Source of the DNA: Streptomyces fungicidicus
GTDB lineage: Bacteria > Actinomycetota > Actinomycetes > Streptomycetales > Streptomycetaceae
NCBI RefSeq assembly: GCF_003665435.1
Contig: NZ_CP023407.1
Span: 3,844,001-3,908,000 of the forward strand
DNA: 64,000 nucleotides
Reading direction: 5' to 3'
Below are positions 59,297-64,000 of this stretch, piece by piece. A program made the translations under genes and the position numbers. The notes under the pieces were generated by a model. It saw nothing but the letters and a program-made list of their open reading frames with translations. It was not told the DNA's origin and searched no databases. Each line of letters begins with the position of its first letter. Within the stretch, counting starts at the first letter, position 1.

Positions 59297-60775
59297 GTGG
59301 CCGAAGCTGTTGCCGGGACATCCGGAGTCTCCGGGACGTCCGGGGCTCGTGAGTCCGCGGGCGGGACCGGGACCGGCGGCGCGGCCCCGGGGCGGCGGCT
59401 GCCGCGGGTGCCCGGATTCGCCGAGCGGGCCGCCGGGGGCAGCCCCAAGCAGGAGGGCAAGGCCCTGCGCGAGCGGATCCCGCGCGGCGCGCACGCCACC
59501 CTCGACCCGGACGCCTCCCGCCCCGACGCCGTGAGCGCCGTCGAGGAGTCCAGCCGCGGCCGGCTGCCCGAGCTGGCCCCGCTCCGGGTCGGCAGGATGG
59601 CGGCCACGCCGTTCGCGTTCCTGCGCGGATCGGCCGGCCTCATGGCGTACGACCTGGCCCGCACCCCCATGACCCGGATCGCCGCCCAGATCTGCGGGGA
59701 CGCCCACGCCGCCAACTTCGGCCTCTACGGCGACGCGCGCGGCGGACTCGTCATCGACCTGAACGACTTCGACGAGACGGTCCGCGGCCCCTGGGAATGG
59801 GACCTCAAGCGGCTCGCCACCTCCCTGGTGCTCGCCGGGCGTGAGGCCGGCGCCGACGAGGACACCTGCCGGGCGGCGGCCCACGACACCGCGGGCGCCT
59901 ACCGCCGCACCATGCGGCTGCTGTCCAAGCTGCCCGCGCTGGACGCCTGGAACGCCATCGCGGACGAGGAACTGGTCTCCCACACCGACGCCCACGACCT
60001 GCTGGGCACGCTGGAGCGGGTCTCCGAGAAGGCCCGCGCGAACACCAGCGGCCGCTTCGCGGCCAAGTCGACCGAGGCGACCGGGGACGGCGGGCGCCGC
60101 TTCGTCGACGCGCCGCCGGTGCTGCGCCGGATCCCGGACGGGGAGGCCGCCGCGGTGGCCGCCTCGCTGGAGGAGTACCTCGGCACGCTTCCGCCGGACC
60201 GCCACCCGCTGCTGGCCCGGCACGCGGTGCACGACGTGGCGTTCCGCGTCGTCGGCACCGGCAGCGTGGGCACCCGCTCGTACGTGGTGCTGCTGCTCGA
60301 CCACCGGGGCGAGCCCCTGATCCTCCAGGTGAAGGAGGCCCGCGCCTCCGCGCTGGTGCCGCATCTGGTGACGGCCGGCTTCGACGCCCCCGCGGCGGAG
60401 CACGAGGGCCGGCGCGTGGTCCACGGTCAGAAGCGCATGCAGGTGATAAGCGACAACCTGCTCGGCTGGACGACGGTCGAGGGCCGCCCCTACCAGGTGC
60501 GCCAGTTCCGCAACCGCAAGGGCAGCGTCGACCCGGCCGCGCTCGCCGCCGACCAGGTCGACGACTACGCCCGGATGACCGGCGCGCTGCTGGCCCGCGC
60601 CCACTCCCACAGCGCCGACCCCCGTCTGATCGCCGGCTACTGCGGCAAGAACGACGAACTGGACGAGGCGATCGCCGCCTTCGCCGTCGCCTACGCCGAC
60701 CGCACCGAGGCGGACCACACGGACCTGGTGACCGCGGTGCGCTCGGGACGCGTGGCGGCCGAGACGGGGGTGTGA
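59297..60775 (+). CDS. DUF2252 family protein
   Basis: This 492-residue protein starts at GTG 59297 (GGGGAGG at 8-base spacing); ATG 59249 is an alternative. The DUF2252 core begins near PRGAHATLDPDASRPDA. It contains QICGDAHAANFGLYGDARGG and VIDLNDFDETVRGPWEWDLK, which look like the catalytic loop and metal-binding Asp of kinase-like phosphotransferases, then RRFVDAPPVLRRI and QVKEARASALVP. The fold is predicted kinase-like in the family; the substrate is unknown. Confidence 0.85.
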   Translation: MAEAVAGTSGVSGTSGARESAGGTGTGGAAPGRRLPRVPGFAERAAGGSPKQEGKALRERIPRGAHATLDPDASRPDAVSAVEESSRGRLPELAPLRVGRMAATPFAFLRGSAGLMAYDLARTPMTRIAAQICGDAHAANFGLYGDARGGLVIDLNDFDETVRGPWEWDLKRLATSLVLAGREAGADEDTCRAAAHDTAGAYRRTMRLLSKLPALDAWNAIADEELVSHTDAHDLLGTLERVSEKARANTSGRFAAKSTEATGDGGRRFVDAPPVLRRIPDGEAAAVAASLEEYLGTLPPDRHPLLARHAVHDVAFRVVGTGSVGTRSYVVLLLDHRGEPLILQVKEARASALVPHLVTAGFDAPAAEHEGRRVVHGQKRMQVISDNLLGWTTVEGRPYQVRQFRNRKGSVDPAALAADQVDDYARMTGALLARAHSHSADPRLIAGYCGKNDELDEAIAAFAVAYADRTEADHTDLVTAVRSGRVAAETGV

Positions 60776-60848
60776 GCGGACGCGGCGTGCGGCGGACGTG
60801 CCGCGGCCGCGATCGGTGGCGCCCCGGCGCGTGGCCTACGCTGTCCGG

Positions 60849-61688
60849 GTGACGACCTCGGAAGGTGAGCAGGGTGGCGGCGGCGTCGGCGCGGAGCGGA
60901 CGCCCGGCGGTGGTGCGGCGCGGCCCGAGGAGCGGCTGGAGCGCGCCGTACGAGCGGCCGAGCAGGCGCTGATCGAGTTCGAGATCGCCGTGGAGACCTT
61001 CCGCGTCGAGGTCGACAACTTCTCCCGGCTGCACGAACAGAAGCTCGGCCCCATGTACGCCCGCCTGGAGGAGCTGGACGCCCGGATCCTGGAGGCCAGG
61101 GCCGCGCGCAGCGACGACCCGGAGGACCGGCGCAAGGCCGACGAGGCGCGCGCCCGGCTGGCGCCGATCCCCGGCGTCGAGGAGCTGCTGAACGGCTGGA
61201 TGGACGGCGACGGCCTGTTCCCCGAGGCCACGGCCATGCTCACGGACCAGCCCGTCCGGCCCCCGCAGCGGGTGCGGCCCAGCGAGGAGGCCCGCAAGCT
61301 CTACCGCGACCTCGCCCGCAAGGCCCACCCGGACCTGGCGCAGGAGGACAAGGAACGCGCGCGCCGCGAGGAGTTCATCACCCGCGTCAACGCCGCCTAC
61401 GCCCGCGGCAACGCGGACGAGCTGCGCGAGCTCGCCGCGGAGTGGGCCGCGGGGCCCGAGCTGCGGCACGTCCCGAGTGAGAGCGAGGAGCTCTACGCCC
61501 GCCTCGAATGGCTCGCCCGGCGCAAGGAACTGCTCACGCTGGTCGCCAGGCAGCTGGAGGAGGGCGCCATCGGCTCGATGCTCCGCCTCGCCCCGGACGA
61601 CCCCGACAAGCTGCTCGAGGAGATCGCCGGGCAGCTGAGCGCCCAGGTCACCGAACGTGAGGCGGAGCTGGCGGCGCTGCTGGCCTGA
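60849..61688 (+). CDS. J-domain-like helical protein
   Basis: This 279-residue protein is strongly helical and charged. After a Gly-rich start comes a coiled-coil (about residues 28-100, with RAVRAAEQALIEFEIAVETF). A J-domain-like segment near residues 150-195 reads ARKLYRDLARKAHPDLAQED, with an HPD tripeptide, and continues EFITRVNAAYARGNADELREL. A second helical part follows to the end. It may recruit an Hsp70 (DnaK), but the client is unknown. GTG 60849 is chosen because the sequence becomes protein-like there. Confidence 0.8.
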   Translation: MTTSEGEQGGGGVGAERTPGGGAARPEERLERAVRAAEQALIEFEIAVETFRVEVDNFSRLHEQKLGPMYARLEELDARILEARAARSDDPEDRRKADEARARLAPIPGVEELLNGWMDGDGLFPEATAMLTDQPVRPPQRVRPSEEARKLYRDLARKAHPDLAQEDKERARREEFITRVNAAYARGNADELRELAAEWAAGPELRHVPSESEELYARLEWLARRKELLTLVARQLEEGAIGSMLRLAPDDPDKLLEEIAGQLSAQVTEREAELAALLA

Positions 61689-61722
61689 ACCGGACGCCGT
61701 CCGGTCGGGTAGCGTCGGGGCC

Positions 61723-62070
61723 ATGAGTTTTGGAGCTGGTGTGCCCACGGTCCCGGTCGCGGACCTCAAGGACGGCGACTTCCTGCTGGACGTCCGCGAG
61801 GACGACGAGTGGAAGGCAGGTCATGCCGCGGGGGCGCTGCACATCCCCATCAGCGAGTTCGTGGCCCGCTACGGCGAGCTGACCGAGGCCGCCCCGCAGG
61901 ACGGCCGGGTGCACGTCATCTGCCGGTCCGGCGGACGGTCGGCGCAGGTCACCATGTATCTGGCCCAGCAGGGCGTCGACGCCGTGAACGTGGACGGCGG
62001 GATGCAGGTGTGGGAGGCCGCGGGGCGCCCCGTCGTCACCGACGACGGAACGCCCGGACACGTGCTGTAG
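61723..62070 (+). CDS. Single-domain rhodanese
   Basis: A 115-residue sulfurtransferase with LLDVREDDEWKAGHAAGALH and the active-site loop VHVICRSGGRSAQV near residue 65. No membrane part. It stands alone behind the J-domain gene and is not preceded by a CstR-type operator, so it need not belong to the sulfur cluster. Confidence 0.9.
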   Translation: MSFGAGVPTVPVADLKDGDFLLDVREDDEWKAGHAAGALHIPISEFVARYGELTEAAPQDGRVHVICRSGGRSAQVTMYLAQQGVDAVNVDGGMQVWEAAGRPVVTDDGTPGHVL

Positions 62071-62105
62071 CGCGCCCGCGCGGACGCCCGCGGGCCGGGC
62101 CGGTC

Positions 62106-63167
62106 CTACCGGTCGAAGTCCAGCTCCACCCGCTCCGTCACCGGATGCGACTGGCAGGCCAGGACATAGCCCGCCTCCGTCTCCTCCGACTCCAGCGCGT
62201 AGTTGCGGTTCATCCGCACCTCGCCCGTGACGAGGAACGCCCGGCAGGTCCCGCACACCCCGCCCTTGCAGGCGTAGGGCGCGTCGGGCCGGTTGCGCAG
62301 CACCGTGTCCAGCAGGGACTCGCCGTCCTGGACGGGCCAGGTCCCGCCGCGTCCGTCGAGCCGTGCCGTGACCGTGCTGTGCGCGGGGGCGGCCGCCGCG
62401 GCCACGGGCTCCGTGCCGGCGTCCACATGGAAGATCTCCTGGTGGATGCGGGAGCGTGCGACGCCCAGCCCGCGCAGCGCCCGCTCGGCTCCCCCGACCA
62501 GGCCGTACGGCCCGCACAGGAACCAGCCGTCCACCTGGCCCACGGGGAGCAGGACCGGCAGCAGGCCGGTCAGCCGCTCCTGGTCCAGCCGCCCGGACGG
62601 CAGCCCGGCCTGCTGCTCCTCACGCGAGAGCACCGTCACCAGCTGGAACCGCTCGGGGTAGCGGTCCTTCAGGTCGGCGACCTCCTCCAGGAACATCGTC
62701 GAGGCGGCCGTACGGTCGCTGCGGACCAGGCAGAACCGGGCCTCGGGCTCGCGGGCGAGGAGGGTCGAGACGATCGACAGCACCGGGGTGATGCCGCTGC
62801 CGCCGACGATCGCCGCGTACCGGCCCGGAGCGGGGGGCAGCGTGAAGCGGCCGGCCGGGGTCATCACCTCCAGCTCGTCGCCGGCGGCGATCTCCTTGAG
62901 CGCGTACGTGGAGAACGCGCCGCCGTCGACCAGGCGCACGCCGACCCGGAGGGTGCTCGGCGCCCCGCCCTCGGGTGCGGGGGAGCAGATGGAGTAGGTG
63001 CGGCGTATCTCCTCGCCGTCCGCGACGCGCCGCAGGGCCAGGTGCTGGCCGGGGGCGTACCGGTACTCCTCGCGCAGGGGCGGGGGGACGGACAGGGTGA
63101 GGGCGACGGAGTCGTCGGTGAGCCGGTCGACCGCGGCCACCCGGAGCCGGTGGAAGCGGGCCATCAC
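62106..63167 (-). CDS. paaE: Phenylacetyl-CoA epoxidase reductase subunit PaaE
   Basis: This 353-residue flavo-iron-sulfur protein passes electrons from NADPH to the epoxidase. The FAD motif RRTYSICS is near residue 55, followed by the NAD(P) domain with AAIVGGSGITPVLSI and FLCGPYGLVGG. A C-terminal plant-type [2Fe-2S] ferredoxin domain has CKGGVCGTC and a distal Cys in VLACQSHP. GTG 63167 overlaps the paaD stop by 4 bases; the ATG directly after it is an alternative. It is the last gene of the leftward paa operon seen here. Confidence 0.94.
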   Translation of the reverse strand: MMARFHRLRVAAVDRLTDDSVALTLSVPPPLREEYRYAPGQHLALRRVADGEEIRRTYSICSPAPEGGAPSTLRVGVRLVDGGAFSTYALKEIAAGDELEVMTPAGRFTLPPAPGRYAAIVGGSGITPVLSIVSTLLAREPEARFCLVRSDRTAASTMFLEEVADLKDRYPERFQLVTVLSREEQQAGLPSGRLDQERLTGLLPVLLPVGQVDGWFLCGPYGLVGGAERALRGLGVARSRIHQEIFHVDAGTEPVAAAAAPAHSTVTARLDGRGGTWPVQDGESLLDTVLRNRPDAPYACKGGVCGTCRAFLVTGEVRMNRNYALESEETEAGYVLACQSHPVTERVELDFDR

Positions 63168-63703
63168 AACTCCTTGAAGTGGTCGAACGGTTCACGGCAG
63201 GACAGGCAGCGGCGCAGCGCCTTGCACGCCGTGGAGGAGAAACGGCTGAGCAGTTCGGTCTCGGCGGACCCGCAGTGCGGGCAGCGCACGGGGGCGAGGT
63301 CCGCCTCCCCGGGGCTGTGCCGGGTGCGGGTCGGGCCGAGCGACACCGCGACCGGTCCCGCGTCCGCCCGTACACGCGGTGGCGCGATGCCGAACTCCCG
63401 GAGTTTTCGCCGCCCCTCGTCCGTGATGTCGTCGGTCGACCAGGCGGGTGCGAGCACCCTGCGCACGGTGACCTCGCGCACCCCGTGCTCGCGCAGCACG
63501 CGCTCTATGTCGTGGCTCATCGCCTCGACGGCCGGGCAGCCGGTGTACGTCGGGGTCAGCTCGACCTCGACGGCGTCCGCCCCGCGCGCGTGCACCGCCC
63601 GCACGACGCCCAGCTCGCGCAGGGTGAGCACGGGCAGTTCCGGGTCGGGCACCGAGCCCGCGAGCTCCAGGAGTTCCGCCTCCAGCGGGGTGGTGGTCAC
63701 CAT
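63164..63703 (-). CDS. paaD: Phenylacetyl-CoA epoxidase accessory protein PaaD
   Basis: This 179-residue protein has an N-terminal DUF59/MIP18-like domain (LLELAGSVPDPELPVLTLRE, then TPTYTGCPAVEAMSHDIE) and a C-terminal zinc-ribbon part with CPHCGSAETELLSRFSSTAC and RCLSCREPFDHF. PaaD is thought to help iron-sulfur assembly for the epoxidase. ATG 63703 is in the end of paaC, overlapping it by 7 bases. Confidence 0.93.
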   Translation of the reverse strand: MVTTTPLEAELLELAGSVPDPELPVLTLRELGVVRAVHARGADAVEVELTPTYTGCPAVEAMSHDIERVLREHGVREVTVRRVLAPAWSTDDITDEGRRKLREFGIAPPRVRADAGPVAVSLGPTRTRHSPGEADLAPVRCPHCGSAETELLSRFSSTACKALRRCLSCREPFDHFKEL

Positions 63704-64000
63704 GTCGCCCCCGGGTGGCTGCGGTGCAGGTGCTGCATCTCGGCGAGCATGCGGCCGAAGGGTTCGGTGTGCAGGCCCTGACGGCCGGCTCCGGCCTTCC
63801 ACGCTCCCGTGCGCGGCCCCTCGGGCACCGTGAGCGTGGCCCGGCGCAGCACCTCCGTCACCCGCTCCAGCCAGGCCGCCTCCAGGGCGGCCGGGTCGAC
63901 GTCGAGGCCCTCGACCGGCTGGAACATCTCCCCGGTGTGGCGCCACAGGGCGTCCACGGCCCGCTGCATCCGCGCGTGGCTCTCGTCCGTGCCGTCGCCG
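63697..64000 (-). CDS. paaC: Phenylacetyl-CoA epoxidase structural subunit PaaC, C-terminal part
   Basis: About 101 residues of a gene running off the right edge. The ending includes MQRAVDALWRHTGEMFQPVE and GRMLAEMQHLHRSHPGATW, typical of the PaaC C-terminus. It overlaps paaD by 7 bases, in the standard order paaC-paaD-paaE. The rest of the operon (paaA, paaB) should lie beyond the window. Confidence 0.88.
   Translation of the reverse strand, partial: GDGTDESHARMQRAVDALWRHTGEMFQPVEGLDVDPAALEAAWLERVTEVLRRATLTVPEGPRTGAWKAGAGRQGLHTEPFGRMLAEMQHLHRSHPGATW

Overview
The window is the replication-origin region of a Streptomyces-type actinomycete chromosome. The base composition is very GC-rich, GTG starts and GTGA/ATGA start-stop overlaps are frequent, and the gene order is the one known from Streptomyces: sigM-anti-sigma-trxB-trxA / parB-parA-rsmG-jag-yidC-yidD-rnpA-rpmH / dnaA-oriC-dnaN-gnd-recF-DUF721-gyrB-gyrA. 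I cannot assign a species from sequence alone.

Layout. Positions 1-3.7 kb carry the end of a secreted/membrane protein gene, an ECF sigma factor (SigM type) with its zinc anti-sigma partner, and the thioredoxin system trxB-trxA behind a recognisable SigR-type promoter (GGAAT-N18-GTT). Positions 3.8-10.7 kb read leftward: a GNAT acetyltransferase, parB-parA, rsmG, then jag-yidC-yidD-rnpA-rpmH. A terminator separates rsmG from jag. oriC (about 13.1-14.0 kb) is packed with DnaA boxes and lies between dnaA and dnaN. Rightward from it come dnaN, a 6-phosphogluconate dehydrogenase gene, recF, a DUF721 gene, gyrB, gyrA, a DUF3566 membrane protein and tRNA-Ile. Six perfect parS sites and one near-perfect site are scattered over the first 34 kb, several inside coding sequence.

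Positions 24-45 kb hold small actinobacterial proteins (VOC, DUF6344-like, DLW-39), a secreted PPC-like protein convergent with a Ser/Thr kinase, an HTH regulator, tRNA-Ala, a DUF5324 protein, a cyclophilin, a rhomboid protease, and the growth and division block also known from Mycobacterium. That block is crgA, DUF881, a 53-residue membrane protein, pabA/trpG, two class E sortases, and the leftward operon fhaA-fhaB-pstP-ftsW/rodA-pbpA-pknB, ending at tRNA-Leu. A compact DnaA-box cluster sits between the rhomboid gene and crgA, about 18 kb from oriC.

Positions 45.6-59.1 kb look accessory. First comes a sulfane-sulfur detoxification cluster: a CstB-like persulfide dioxygenase/rhodanese, two rhodanese-membrane proteins, a TauE/SafE exporter, a thioredoxin, a DUF302 protein and two CstR-like repressors. 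Four copies of an ATACCC..GGGTAT-type operator mark its promoters, and one of these adjoins a SigR-like promoter. Next is an ABC exporter divergent from a two-component system. Last is a gamma-butyrolactone signalling cassette: an AfsA-type synthase and an NAD-dependent epimerase, divergent from an ArpA/ScbR-type receptor. Positions 59.2-64 kb carry a DUF2252 protein, a J-domain protein, a single-domain rhodanese and the end of a phenylacetyl-CoA epoxidase operon (paaE, paaD, partial paaC).

The most interesting regulatory observations are the dual CstR/SigR control implied for the second thioredoxin, the oriC-proximal DnaA-box cluster, the butyrolactone cassette with a candidate ARE, and parS sites fused to or followed by strong hairpins.
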